Source: an uncultured Butyrivibrio sp.
GTDB taxonomy: Bacteria; Bacillota; Clostridia; Lachnospirales; Lachnospiraceae
DNA: 14,941 nt
Assembly (NCBI RefSeq): GCF_947169445.1
Contig: NZ_CAMVPU010000069.1
Coordinates: forward strand, 1 to 14,941
Direction: 5' to 3'
The translations under genes and the position numbers were made by a program. Positions 1 through 8,097 of the stretch are shown piece by piece. Every line of letters begins with the position of its first letter. The stretch's first letter is position 1. The notes below the pieces were generated by a model. That model worked only from the letters and a program-made list of their open reading frames with translations, made no database searches and was not told the origin of the DNA.

Positions 1-991
1 TACCGTTATCGATAAGAGCATCTACGGCTTCCTGAAGCATTCTCTTCTCGTTACGAACGATAATATCAGGCGCTCCAAGATCAAGAAGTCTCTTAAGACG
101 GTTATTTCTATTAATAATTCTTCTATAAAGATCGTTAAGATCTGATGTAGCAAAACGTCCACCATCAAGCTGTACCATAGGACGAAGATCAGGTGGAATA
201 ACAGGAATGCAGTCCATGATCATCCATGCTGGATCATTTCCTGATTCTCTGAAGGCTTCTACAACCTCAAGTCTCTTGATAATTCTAGCTCTCTTCTGTC
301 CGCTGGAAGTATCAAGACCTTCTTTTAACTCTGCATATTCTTTTTCAAGATCGATATCAAGAAGAAGCTCTTTAATGGACTCTGCACCCATTCCAGCGCG
401 GAATCTTCCGCCCCACTCTTCTCTTGCATCCTGATATTCTTTCTCTGAAAGAACCTGCTTATATTCAAGTGTTGTCTCACCTGGATCAAGTACTATATAA
501 GAAGCAAAGTAAAGAACCTTCTCAAGTACACGAGGTGAAAGGTCAAGTATAAGACCCATTCTGCTAGGTATTCCCTTGAAATACCAAATATGTGATACAG
601 GAGCTGCAAGCTCAATATATCCCATTCTTTCACGACGAACACTGCTCTTTGTGATCTCTACGCCACAACGATCGCAGACAACGCCCTTATATCTAATCTT
701 CTTGTACTTACCGCAGTGACATTCCCAGTCCTTGGTAGGTCCAAATATCTTTTCACAGAACAAACCATCTCTTTCTGGCTTAAGTGTTCTGTAGTTAATT
801 GTCTCTGGCTTTGTTACCTCACCACTATGTGGGTCATTGTCATTTCTATGAGCCCAGCTTCTGATTTTCTCAGGTGATGCAAGTCCAATCTTGATAGAAT
901 CAAATGTCATTGGCTGATAAACCTGCTGAAGTCCGCTGCCTCTGCCATTTGAAGCTTCATTTATTGCTTTATTCATTGTTGAATCAGACAT
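1..991 (-). CDS. rpoC: RNA polymerase beta' subunit, N-terminal part (runs off the left edge)
   Basis: Encodes the first 330 residues of the beta' subunit of DNA-directed RNA polymerase, which with beta forms the catalytic cleft. The translation contains the DSIKIGLASPEKIRSW start motif (about residues 31-46). It also has the zinc-binding cysteines C91, C93, C106 and C109 (CHCGKYKK...CDRCGVE), and the lid/rudder-side motif IPVIPPDLRPMVQLDGGRFA followed by SDLNDLYRRIINRNNRLKRLL. The NADFDGD active-site motif lies beyond the edge. The start at 991 (MSDSTMNK) is chosen because AGAGG lies about 7 nt upstream; it gives an N-terminal extension of roughly 27 residues before the usual MxxFDSIKIG start. 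It follows rpoB by 128 nt on the same strand, and no promoter is obvious in the gap, so it is co-transcribed. Identity is certain; only the extension is unusual. Confidence 0.98.
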   Translation of the reverse strand, partial: MSDSTMNKAINEASNGRGSGLQQVYQPMTFDSIKIGLASPEKIRSWAHRNDNDPHSGEVTKPETINYRTLKPERDGLFCEKIFGPTKDWECHCGKYKKIRYKGVVCDRCGVEITKSSVRRERMGYIELAAPVSHIWYFKGIPSRMGLILDLSPRVLEKVLYFASYIVLDPGETTLEYKQVLSEKEYQDAREEWGGRFRAGMGAESIKELLLDIDLEKEYAELKEGLDTSSGQKRARIIKRLEVVEAFRESGNDPAWMIMDCIPVIPPDLRPMVQLDGGRFATSDLNDLYRRIINRNNRLKRLLDLGAPDIIVRNEKRMLQEAVDALIDNG

Positions 992-1045
992 TCGTAACCT
1001 CTTTTCTATATGTTAATCATGAGTTTAAGTTACAGCAATCTGCCT

Positions 1046-1064
1046 GGGCAGCATAAAGCCGCCC
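1046..1064 (-). other. rpoB-rpoC intercistronic hairpin
   Basis: On the minus strand GGGCGGC-TTTAT-GCTGCCC forms a 7-bp stem (one G-U pair) with a 5-nt loop. It has no T-tract after it, so it is not a terminator. It may be an mRNA stability or processing site between rpoB and rpoC. Function is inferred only from position. Confidence 0.4.
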
Positions 1065-1088
1065 AAACAGTTTATTTCTGATCACTCG

Positions 1089-1106
1089 TTACTGTATTTA
1101 CAGTAA
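1089..1106. repeat. 18-bp perfect palindrome just after rpoB
   Basis: TTACTGTAAATACAGTAA (minus strand) is perfectly self-complementary and lies 14 nt after the rpoB stop codon. It could be an operator-like dyad or an RNA hairpin of the rpoB-rpoC spacer. No T-tract follows. Confidence 0.4.
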
Positions 1107-1119
1107 TTCGGAACGATAA

Positions 1120-4100
1120 TTATTCCTCTGATGAATCAAAATCATCATAAGACTCATCGCCTTCGAAATCATCAACTTCCTCAGCTTCAGCTACAAGTTC
1201 GCCGCTCTCATCAAAGTGCTGCTTGGAGTAGCCATTAGCCTCAAAGTTCTCGCCGTAATCGCGTCCTGCATTCTCGCCTTCCATCTCAAAGCGATAATCA
1301 GAATCTGTGTAATCAACGCTCTCCATAATCTCAACTTCAGTATTGTCTTCACGAAGAACCTTGATATCAAGTCCAAGTGACTGAAGTTCTTTCAAAAGAA
1401 CCTTGAATGACTCCGGAACGCCTGGTTCAGGAATGTTATCACCCTTAATAATTGCCTCGTAGGTCTTAACACGTCCTACAACGTCATCAGACTTAACTGT
1501 AAGTATTTCCTGAAGTGTGTAAGCAGCACCATAAGCCTCGAGAGCCCAAACTTCCATTTCTCCGAAACGCTGTCCACCGAACTGAGCTTTACCACCCAGA
1601 GGCTGCTGTGTTACGAGAGAGTAAGGACCAGTTGAACGAGCATGTATCTTATCATCTACAAGGTGATGGAGCTTCAGGTAATGCATGTGTCCGATAGTTG
1701 TTGGGCTATCGAATGGCTGACCTGTTCTACCATCGCGAAGCTGAACCTTACCGTCTGATCTGATAGGAACGCCCTTCCAAAGCTCTCTGTGATCTCTGTT
1801 CTCATAGAGATAATCCATAATTTCAGGATGTACAAGGTCTTTGTACTTAGCTTCAAACTCTTCCCATGTACTATTTACATAGTCATTAGCAAGTTCAAGA
1901 GTATCCTGAATATCTATTTCGTTTGCACCATCAAAGATAGGTGTTGCAATGTTAAATCCAAGTGCCTTAGCAGCAAGAGAAAGGTGAATCTCGAGGACCT
2001 GTCCGATATTCATACGGGAAGGAACGCCGAGAGGGTTAAGCACGATATCAAGTGGACGTCCATTTGGAAGATAAGGCATATCTTCAATAGGAAGTACACG
2101 TGAAACGACACCCTTGTTACCATGACGACCAGCCATCTTATCACCAACAGAAATCTTTCTCTTCTGAGCAATATAGATACGAACTGCCTGATTAACACCA
2201 GGTGAAAGCTCATCGCCGTTATCTCTTGTAAATACCTTGGCATCAACTACGATACCATATTCTCCGTGAGGAACCTTAAGAGATGTATCACGTACTTCTC
2301 TTGCCTTCTCACCGAAGATAGCACGAAGAAGTCTCTCTTCAGCTGTAAGCTCTGTTTCGCCCTTAGGTGTAACCTTACCAACAAGGATATCACCTGCACG
2401 AACCTCAGCGCCGATACGAATAATTCCACGATCATCAAGATCTTTTAACGCATCATCACCTACGCCAGGAACATCACGTGTGATCTCTTCCGGTCCAAGC
2501 TTGGTCTCACGGGCTTCTGCCTCGTACTCTTCAATATGTACTGATGTGTAAATATCGTCACGTACAAGTCTCTCTGAAAGAAGAACAGCGTCCTCGTAGT
2601 TATAACCTTCCCAAGTCATGAAACCGATAAGAGGGTTCTTACCAAGACCAAGTTCTCCCTGTGATGTTGAAGGACCATCTGCAATAACCTGTCCTGCTTC
2701 AACATGATCACCCTTAAATACGATAGGTCTCTGGTTGTAGCAGTTACTCTGGTTAGATCTCTGGAACTTAATGAGATGGAACTCTTCCTTCTCACCATCA
2801 TCATATGTCATCTGAATAAGCTTACTATCAACAAAATCAATTGTTCCAGCTTTTCTTGCAACAACACATACGCCAGAGTCAACAGCAGCCTTTCTCTCCA
2901 TGCCTGTTCCGACAGCAGGAGCTTCTGTCATAAGAAGCGGCACTGCCTGACGCTGCATGTTTGATCCCATCAGCGCACGGTTAGCATCGTCGTTCTCAAG
3001 GAATGGAATAAGTGCTGTAGCAACTGAGAATACCATTCTGGGAGATACGTCCATGTACTCAAATGCTGTCTTAGGATACTCAGATGTTTCCTCTTTGTAA
3101 CGACCGGAAACACTCTTCTTCTTGAAGTGTCCATCTTCATCAAGTGGAGTATTAGCCTGAGCTACATGGTAATTATCTTCTTCATCCGCTGTAAGATATT
3201 CAACCTCATCAGTAACCCTTGGATTCTCAGGATCTGTCCTATCAACAATACGATATGGAGCCTCTACGAAACCATAATCATTAACTCTTGCATAGCTTGC
3301 AAGTGAGTTGATAAGACCGATGTTAGGACCTTCAGGTGTCTCGATAGGACACATACGTCCATAGTGTGTATAGTGAACGTCTCGAACCTCGAATCCGGCT
3401 CTGTCTCGTGAAAGACCGCCAGGACCAAGAGCTGAAAGACGTCTCTTATGTGTAATCTCAGAAAGAGGGTTGTTCTGATCCATAAACTGTGACAGCTGTG
3501 ATGAACCAAAGAACTCCTTAACTGCAGCCTGTACAGGCTTAATGTTGATAAGAGTCTGTGGAGAAACCTCTTCTGTATCATGTGTAGTCATTCTCTCACG
3601 AACAACTCTCTCAAGTCTTGAAAGACCAATTCTGTACTGGTTCTGAAGAAGCTCACCTACGCAACGGATACGTCTGTTGCCCAAGTGGTCGATATCATCA
3701 TCGTTACCAATGCCATATTCAAGATGAATATTGTAGTTGATAGAAGCAATGATATCTTCCTTAGTGATGTGCTTAGGAATAAGCTCATGCACACGCTTCT
3801 TGATAGTATCAGCAAGTCCCTCAGGATCATTCTTAACAGTGTACTCGTCAAGAATTTCCTTGAGAACAGGATAATAAACGTTCTCATTGATTCCGAGTTC
3901 AGCAGGATCACAATCAATGAAGTTTGTGATATCAACCATCATATTGGAAAGAACCTTAACATTTCTCTCCTCTTCCTGCAAAAGAACATATGGAATAGCC
4001 GCATTCTGAATTTCTGTTGCAAGTGCACGATCAACCTTAGTACCTGCAGATGCAATCATCTCACCTGTTGTCTCATCAACAACATCCTCAGCAAGAACAT

Positions 4101-4983
4101 GTCCATTAATACGGTTCTTAAAGTGTAATTTCTTATTAAATTTGTATCTGCCGACCTTAGCAAGATCATATCTTCTTGGATCGAAGAACATAGCATTGAT
4201 AAGGCTCTCTGCGCTCTCAACGCTAAGTGGTTCGCCAGGACGGATCTTTCTGTAAAGTTCAAGAAGACCACTCTGGTAATCTGTAGATGAATCCTTAGAA
4301 AAGCTTCCCTGAATCTTAGGCTCATCACCAAAGAGTTCAAGAATCTCTTCATTAGATCCTATGCCAAGAGCTCTGATAAGTACAGTTACAGGAACCTTTC
4401 TGGTTCTGTCTACTCTTGCATAGAATACATCGTTAGGATCAGTCTCATACTCAAGCCAAGCTCCCCTGTTAGGGATAACAGTGCAGGCCATAAGCTCCTT
4501 ACCGATCTTATCGTATGTAATATCATAATAAATACCGGGTGAACGAACTAACTGGCTGACGATAACTCTTTCTGCGCCGTTGATAACAAAGGTACCTGTG
4601 GCTGTCATAAGAGGAAGGTCGCCCATGAAAATCTCATGCTCAGTAATCTCGTCCTTCTCCTTATTATGAAGACGAACCTTAACCTTTAAAGGTGCAGCAA
4701 AAGTTGCATCTCTCTCCTTACATTTCTCAATCGTGTTCTTGTTCTTGTCAATCTCATCCTCGCAAAGCTTGAAATCAACAAATTCCAGACTGAGCTTGCC
4801 ACTGTAGTCCTCAATTGGAGAGATATCGTCAAAGACTTCTTTCAAGCCTTCGTCAAGAAACCACTGATATGAATTCTTCTGTACTTCAATCAGGTTCGGC
4901 ATCTCCAGGACTTCCTTCTGACGCTGGAAGCTCATACGAATGTTCTTACCAGAGCCGGTAGGATGTAATCTGTTTTTTTCCAT
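1120..4983 (-). CDS. rpoB: RNA polymerase beta subunit
   Basis: Full-length beta subunit of the core RNA polymerase. Residue numbers count from the upstream ATG at 4989. Diagnostic blocks run in order: the N-terminal protrusion; the rifampicin region (FFGSSQLSQFMDQNNPLSEITHKRRLSALGPGG, split over about residues 493-525), with Asp, His and Ser intact at the classical resistance positions, so predicted rifampicin-sensitive; MCPIETPEGPNIGLI near 546; KMAGRHGNKGVVSR near 951; and the C-terminal GGKAQFGGQRFGEMEVWALE near 1132. The ATG at 4983 (MEKNRLHP) is preferred, because GGGGTG sits 7 nt before it but almost touches the ATG at 4989 (two codons longer). At about 1287 residues it is longer than B. 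subtilis RpoB. The excess is largely an acidic, Tyr-rich tail (last ~70 residues), which I recall as common in Lachnospiraceae. The gene begins a two-gene operon with rpoC. Confidence 0.98.
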   Translation of the reverse strand: MEKNRLHPTGSGKNIRMSFQRQKEVLEMPNLIEVQKNSYQWFLDEGLKEVFDDISPIEDYSGKLSLEFVDFKLCEDEIDKNKNTIEKCKERDATFAAPLKVKVRLHNKEKDEITEHEIFMGDLPLMTATGTFVINGAERVIVSQLVRSPGIYYDITYDKIGKELMACTVIPNRGAWLEYETDPNDVFYARVDRTRKVPVTVLIRALGIGSNEEILELFGDEPKIQGSFSKDSSTDYQSGLLELYRKIRPGEPLSVESAESLINAMFFDPRRYDLAKVGRYKFNKKLHFKNRINGHVLAEDVVDETTGEMIASAGTKVDRALATEIQNAAIPYVLLQEEERNVKVLSNMMVDITNFIDCDPAELGINENVYYPVLKEILDEYTVKNDPEGLADTIKKRVHELIPKHITKEDIIASINYNIHLEYGIGNDDDIDHLGNRRIRCVGELLQNQYRIGLSRLERVVRERMTTHDTEEVSPQTLINIKPVQAAVKEFFGSSQLSQFMDQNNPLSEITHKRRLSALGPGGLSRDRAGFEVRDVHYTHYGRMCPIETPEGPNIGLINSLASYARVNDYGFVEAPYRIVDRTDPENPRVTDEVEYLTADEEDNYHVAQANTPLDEDGHFKKKSVSGRYKEETSEYPKTAFEYMDVSPRMVFSVATALIPFLENDDANRALMGSNMQRQAVPLLMTEAPAVGTGMERKAAVDSGVCVVARKAGTIDFVDSKLIQMTYDDGEKEEFHLIKFQRSNQSNCYNQRPIVFKGDHVEAGQVIADGPSTSQGELGLGKNPLIGFMTWEGYNYEDAVLLSERLVRDDIYTSVHIEEYEAEARETKLGPEEITRDVPGVGDDALKDLDDRGIIRIGAEVRAGDILVGKVTPKGETELTAEERLLRAIFGEKAREVRDTSLKVPHGEYGIVVDAKVFTRDNGDELSPGVNQAVRIYIAQKRKISVGDKMAGRHGNKGVVSRVLPIEDMPYLPNGRPLDIVLNPLGVPSRMNIGQVLEIHLSLAAKALGFNIATPIFDGANEIDIQDTLELANDYVNSTWEEFEAKYKDLVHPEIMDYLYENRDHRELWKGVPIRSDGKVQLRDGRTGQPFDSPTTIGHMHYLKLHHLVDDKIHARSTGPYSLVTQQPLGGKAQFGGQRFGEMEVWALEAYGAAYTLQEILTVKSDDVVGRVKTYEAIIKGDNIPEPGVPESFKVLLKELQSLGLDIKVLREDNTEVEIMESVDYTDSDYRFEMEGENAGRDYGENFEANGYSKQHFDESGELVAEAEEVDDFEGDESYDDFDSSEE

Positions 4984-5014
4984 TGACATTCACCCCGTTC
5001 TTAATATTTTTTAA

Positions 5015-5046
5015 AGGTCTCTCTAAAAAAGTGCATAAAAAGACCT
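5015..5046 (-). promoter_or_regulatory. Hairpin in the rpoB 5' leader
   Basis: Within the ~75-nt untranslated leader, AGGTCTTTTT and AGAGAGACCT can pair as a 10-bp stem (two G-U pairs) around a 12-nt loop. TTAAAAAATATT follows instead of a clean U-tract, so this is not a standard terminator. Its position resembles leader structures known upstream of rpoB in other Firmicutes, but no family is recognised. ATGCACT occurs once in the loop and once more about 18 nt upstream. Confidence 0.4.
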
Positions 5047-5071
5047 ACCACACCACAATAGTGCATTTTCC

Positions 5072-5100
5072 ATTGTAAGTCTATAACAAAAAGCTGTCAA
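5072..5100 (-). promoter_or_regulatory. rpoBC promoter (sigma-A type)
   Basis: On the minus strand: TTGACA (5095-5100), exactly 17 nt, then TACAAT (5072-5077). The -35 is perfect and the -10 is one base off consensus. The predicted start of transcription is near 5065, giving a leader of about 80 nt. The -35 box is part of the downstream arm of the hairpin at 5088-5133. Confidence 0.85.
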
Positions 5101-5133
5101 GAGATTTTTACAAATTTTTCTTGACAGCTTTTT
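5088..5133 (-). terminator. Intrinsic terminator of the epimerase operon
   Basis: A 15-bp perfect stem (AAAAAGCTGTCAAGA / TCTTGACAGCTTTTT) with a 16-nt A/T-rich loop, ending in T5 on either strand. It lies about 100 nt past the epimerase stop and just before the rpoB promoter. The 97 nt between stop and hairpin (5134-5230) show nothing else. Confidence 0.8.
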
Positions 5134-5230
5134 ATTTTGTTACTTTTCTCAAAAACTTCAAAACGAAAGTATTTCTTTTTCTATCATTAGTCTATTGCAA
5201 TTCGTAAGCAGCAGCACTCGACATATAGCT

Positions 5231-6325
5231 TCAGCAATAGAACTCTTTATACCATTTGGCAAACTTTCTAAGTCCCTCTCTCAAAGAAGTCTGTGGTTTA
5301 AACCCGAAATCTCTTTCAAGATCAGTTACATCCGCATAGGTAATCGGAACATCTCCCGGCTGCATAGGAACCAGTTCCTTATGACTTTCAAAATCATAAT
5401 CATCAGGAAGCACCTTGGCTGCAATAAGTTCCTCCTGAAGAATCTGTACGAAGTCCAAAAGATTCTCCGGCGCATTGTTTCCTATATTATAAACTCTGTA
5501 AGGCGGGATCAGAAGTCCATCCTCTCCCATCTTCTTCTCAGGAGCGCATTCCATAACCTTGTATACGCCAGTAACTATATCGTCCACATAGGTAAAATCG
5601 CGCTTGCAATTTCCGAAGTTGAAGATTTTGATTGTCTCGCCCTTAAGAAGCTTATTGGTAAATCCAAAGTAAGCCATGTCCGGTCTGCCGGCAGGTCCGT
5701 ATACTGTAAAAAATCTAAGTCCTGTAGAAGGAATACCATATAATTTGCTATAAGCATGTGCCATAAGTTCATTGGACTTCTTGGTAGCAGCATAAAGAGA
5801 TACAGGATTATCTACTTTATCTTCCGTAGAATAAGGAATCTTCTTGTTAGTTCCGTAAACAGAAGAACTCGATGCATAAACAAGATGTCCAACTCCCTTG
5901 TAATCTCCGTCATTATTGTCATATGAATGTCGGCAGGCTTCAAGAATATTATAGAAGCCAATAAGATTACTTTCTATATAAGCATCTGGATTCTCGATTG
6001 AATATCTCACTCCGGCCTGGGCAGCAAGATTAACTACAACATCAGGTTTATATTCATCAAAAACCTTTTTTACTGCATCAGCATTTGCAATTGTTTCTTT
6101 TATAAAAAGAAATTCATCCGAAGACTTCTTCGCAAGTTCCTGAATATTCTTAAGTCTCCATTCTTTAATCGAAACATCATAGTAATCATTCATATTATCT
6201 ATTCCGATTATTTTGGAGTTCTCTGTTTTATTAAGAAGTTCCAGCACAAGATTGGAACCAATAAATCCCGCAGCACCGGTAACTATAATAGTTTTGTTGT
6301 TAAGATCAATATTAGGTGTCAGCAT
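5231..6325 (-). CDS. NAD-dependent nucleotide-sugar epimerase, UDP-glucuronate 4-epimerase type
   Basis: An extended short-chain dehydrogenase/reductase of 364 residues, the usual length. The Rossmann motif TGAAGFIGSN is at residues 16-25, the catalytic SSS/VYG region at 152-158 and YAATK at 178-182. Further blocks are RFFTVYGPAGRPDMA (204-218) and RDFTYVDDIVTGV (242-254). The GRPDMA...RDFTYVDDIV pattern with an NFGNCKRDF segment is typical of the CapI/LspL subgroup. That subgroup interconverts UDP-glucuronate and UDP-galacturonate in the cytoplasm for capsule or exopolysaccharide. UDP-glucose 4-epimerase activity cannot be excluded. GGAGG lies 7 nt before the ATG. It is the last gene of the polysaccharide block and may have its own weak promoter (6364-6372). 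Confidence 0.88.
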   Translation of the reverse strand: MLTPNIDLNNKTIIVTGAAGFIGSNLVLELLNKTENSKIIGIDNMNDYYDVSIKEWRLKNIQELAKKSSDEFLFIKETIANADAVKKVFDEYKPDVVVNLAAQAGVRYSIENPDAYIESNLIGFYNILEACRHSYDNNDGDYKGVGHLVYASSSSVYGTNKKIPYSTEDKVDNPVSLYAATKKSNELMAHAYSKLYGIPSTGLRFFTVYGPAGRPDMAYFGFTNKLLKGETIKIFNFGNCKRDFTYVDDIVTGVYKVMECAPEKKMGEDGLLIPPYRVYNIGNNAPENLLDFVQILQEELIAAKVLPDDYDFESHKELVPMQPGDVPITYADVTDLERDFGFKPQTSLREGLRKFAKWYKEFYC

Positions 6326-6363
6326 TATCTATCCTCCATATACTTAACATTTTCCGCTAAATC

Positions 6364-6372
6364 ATTATAACA
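6364..6372 (-). promoter_or_regulatory. Possible extended -10 promoter of the epimerase gene
   Basis: TGTTATAAT (minus strand) is a perfect extended -10 element 38 nt before the epimerase ATG. No good -35 box is visible 17 nt upstream; that position falls in the preceding hairpin. It would let the epimerase be expressed apart from the upstream genes. Confidence 0.5.
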
Positions 6373-6375
6373 CAA

Positions 6376-6404
6376 TGGAGCCTCCATCTAACATGAAGGC
6401 TCCA
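6376..6404. terminator. Hairpin between the CARDB-protein gene and the epimerase gene
   Basis: TGGAGCCTTCAT-GTTAG-ATGGAGGCTCCA on the minus strand forms a 12-bp stem with one G-U pair and a 5-nt loop. It is followed by TTGTGTTATAAT, a poor U-tract. It may be a partial terminator or mRNA 3'-end stabiliser that tunes the epimerase relative to the three genes before it. Confidence 0.5.
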
Positions 6405-6426
6405 CGAAAACTTTTTTCTGAAACTT

Positions 6427-7353
6427 TTATCTTTTTCTAATATATGTTATAACAACACCTACTGCAGCTAAAAGAGAAAGTGCAGCAATTCCTCTTCCAA
6501 CCCACACAAGTACGAAGTTGCCAGAACCATCAGAAGTATCTCCGGACTGCTGTTCAACAACGTTTACGCTATATGTTCCCAGTTCAGTCTCAATGTTTTC
6601 TCCCTCATCACCAGGATATACAAGCTTCACAGAAATCTGCTGACTACCGCTCTGAGTAAATGTCAGATGATAATCTCTGGAATAGCTCTTTCCGGCATAA
6701 ATAGTTCCAAGCTCAATAGTCTTGCTATCACTTGAAATATTTCCGTCAATCACAAGCTTTGCTCCGGAAATATCAGTGCCTCCAAGATTGGAATAGCTGA
6801 TAGTCAAAAGAGAATTACCATTAAGGATAGCATGTGAACTAACGTTGAGACTCTTAACGTAAAGTGTATTACCTGCAGAAGTAGGAATAACCATTGTGGA
6901 AGTATTTGTTGCCTTAGAGCCCTTTGTCTCATAATCAAGTTTTACTGTAAGATCAAGCACACTTCCAGTAAACTTGTTACTTACTGAAACAGGAATTGAA
7001 ACCACTGTAGTATCACCTGCAGAAATTGTGCCAACATAAATCTGATTGGATGATCCGTAAACAGGATAAGCCATTCCTGATGCGCTGGACAATGTTAGCA
7101 TAACACTGTTTGCATTCGCATTTGAGCTTGTGTTGTGAAGTGCTAGATTAATTGTAATATCCTTGCCTGCTTCGATCACGCCGCCATCAACACTATAACT
7201 TGCGACCTCGATGATAGCAGGAATACCATTGCTTGTTACAACTGTTGTCTCACCCTCAGTAGCCTTTGCAACTACAGAAAAGTTCAATGTCATGAACACA
7301 ATAGCTAAGAGGCATATCAAGCTTGTTCTAATTATAGAAGTAATCTTTTTCAT
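6427..7353 (-). CDS. Secreted, membrane-anchored protein with CARDB/Ig-like repeats
   Basis: 308 residues. A signal peptide is clear: MKKITSIIRT, then the hydrophobic stretch SLICLLAIVFMTLNFSVVA, with likely cleavage near residues 29-32. Two beta-rich repeats follow (about 44-150 and 163-262). Both contain the INLALHNTS / LTISYSNLGG type signature of CARDB-like adhesion folds (COG1361 S-layer-like proteins). A low-complexity Ser/Gly/Asp linker (268-279) leads to one C-terminal membrane helix (about 281-304) and a basic RKR end. The bulk is therefore outside the cell, anchored at its C-terminus. GAGGGAG precedes the ATG by 6 nt, and the gene begins 13 nt after the kinase stop, so it is translated from the same mRNA as the Wzz and CpsD genes. 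Its partner is unknown; a role in presenting or organising the surface polysaccharide is inferred from context only. Confidence 0.75.
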   Translation of the reverse strand: MKKITSIIRTSLICLLAIVFMTLNFSVVAKATEGETTVVTSNGIPAIIEVASYSVDGGVIEAGKDITINLALHNTSSNANANSVMLTLSSASGMAYPVYGSSNQIYVGTISAGDTTVVSIPVSVSNKFTGSVLDLTVKLDYETKGSKATNTSTMVIPTSAGNTLYVKSLNVSSHAILNGNSLLTISYSNLGGTDISGAKLVIDGNISSDSKTIELGTIYAGKSYSRDYHLTFTQSGSQQISVKLVYPGDEGENIETELGTYSVNVVEQQSGDTSDGSGNFVLVWVGRGIAALSLLAAVGVVITYIRKR

Positions 7354-7366
7354 TGTAGTCTCCCTC

Positions 7367-8083
7367 TTATCTTTTCTTTGTCTTCTTATTGTTCTTCAGA
7401 TATTTCTCGTTCTGGAAATAATCATAATCCTCGTGTCCGGCCACATACTGATCCATATCCAGCTTGTTGATGATTGTTCCGATCAGATTTGCCTTAACCT
7501 CTGTAAGAGCATTAGCAGCTTCTACAAGTCCTTTCTTGGATGTCTCACCAATGTTGGAGACAAGGATTGTTGCATCAACACTTGTAGCAATAACGCTCGC
7601 ATCCATAGCTGCATTTACAGCCGGCATATCAAAAATAATAAAATCAAATTTTTCTGAAAGTTTATCTTTTACCTCAGTCATCTTGCTGGAGCAAAGAAGT
7701 CTTACAGGATTATCAAGAAGTTCTCCACATGCAATATATGAAAGATTACCTGTAGTAGTATCACATATAATATCAGAAAGCTCAGCTTTTCCTAAAAGAT
7801 AATCAGAAAGCCCTAATGATACATTCTCATTGAGTCTCTTATAACGGTTCTTCTTTCTCATGTCACCATCAATAAGGACTGTCTTCCATCCTGAGCTTGC
7901 AAGTGATGCTGCAAGATTGATAGAAACTGTTGTTGTTCCATCACCTGTCTCACATCCGCAAATAACAAAGCTCTTGTAACCATTCTGCTTCTTCAGCACA
8001 TGAAGATTCATAACAGCCTGATCAAAAGCATCATTTAATATATAATTGTCGTTTTTATAAATTTCAAGTTTACCCTTACCCAC
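7367..8083 (-). CDS. CpsD/CapB-like BY-kinase (polysaccharide tyrosine autokinase), P-loop lysine replaced
   Basis: 238 residues, the normal length of a stand-alone Firmicute BY-kinase, working with a separate membrane activator. Blocks: P-loop-like ETGDGTTT (residues 45-52), Walker A' VLIDGDMRK (69-77), Walker B DFIIFDMP (147-154), and a C-terminal Tyr cluster with tyrosines at 213, 220, 222 and 228 before a Lys-rich end. In BY-kinases this P-loop reads xPGEGKST; here the lysine position is Thr50 (codon ACA, one base from AAA). ATP binding or kinase activity may thus be reduced or altered. The start is GTG at 8081-8083 with GAGGTG 5 nt upstream. The gap to the Wzz gene is only 14 nt. The predicted role is control of polysaccharide chain length and export through phosphorylation cycles with its Wzz partner. 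The fold assignment is firm; the activity is not. Confidence 0.88.
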   Translation of the reverse strand: MGKGKLEIYKNDNYILNDAFDQAVMNLHVLKKQNGYKSFVICGCETGDGTTTVSINLAASLASSGWKTVLIDGDMRKKNRYKRLNENVSLGLSDYLLGKAELSDIICDTTTGNLSYIACGELLDNPVRLLCSSKMTEVKDKLSEKFDFIIFDMPAVNAAMDASVIATSVDATILVSNIGETSKKGLVEAANALTEVKANLIGTIINKLDMDQYVAGHEDYDYFQNEKYLKNNKKTKKR

Positions 8084-8097
8084 TGTAGCACCTCACT

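Noticed and set aside
1046..1064. Terminator between rpoB and rpoC
   Set aside because: The hairpin has no T-tract, and the two genes are expected to be co-transcribed.
3685..4128. 147-codon plus-strand ORF opposite rpoB, and similar long ORFs inside other genes
   Set aside because: They are antisense shadows of well-recognised genes, without ribosome-binding sites or recognisable domains.
5121..5150. Plus-strand promoter from the second TTGACA of the terminator stem
   Set aside because: No acceptable -10 box lies 16-18 nt downstream, and no plus-strand gene follows.
5195..5743. 182-codon plus-strand ORF opposite the epimerase gene
   Set aside because: It is antisense to a clear SDR epimerase and has no domain or start signals.
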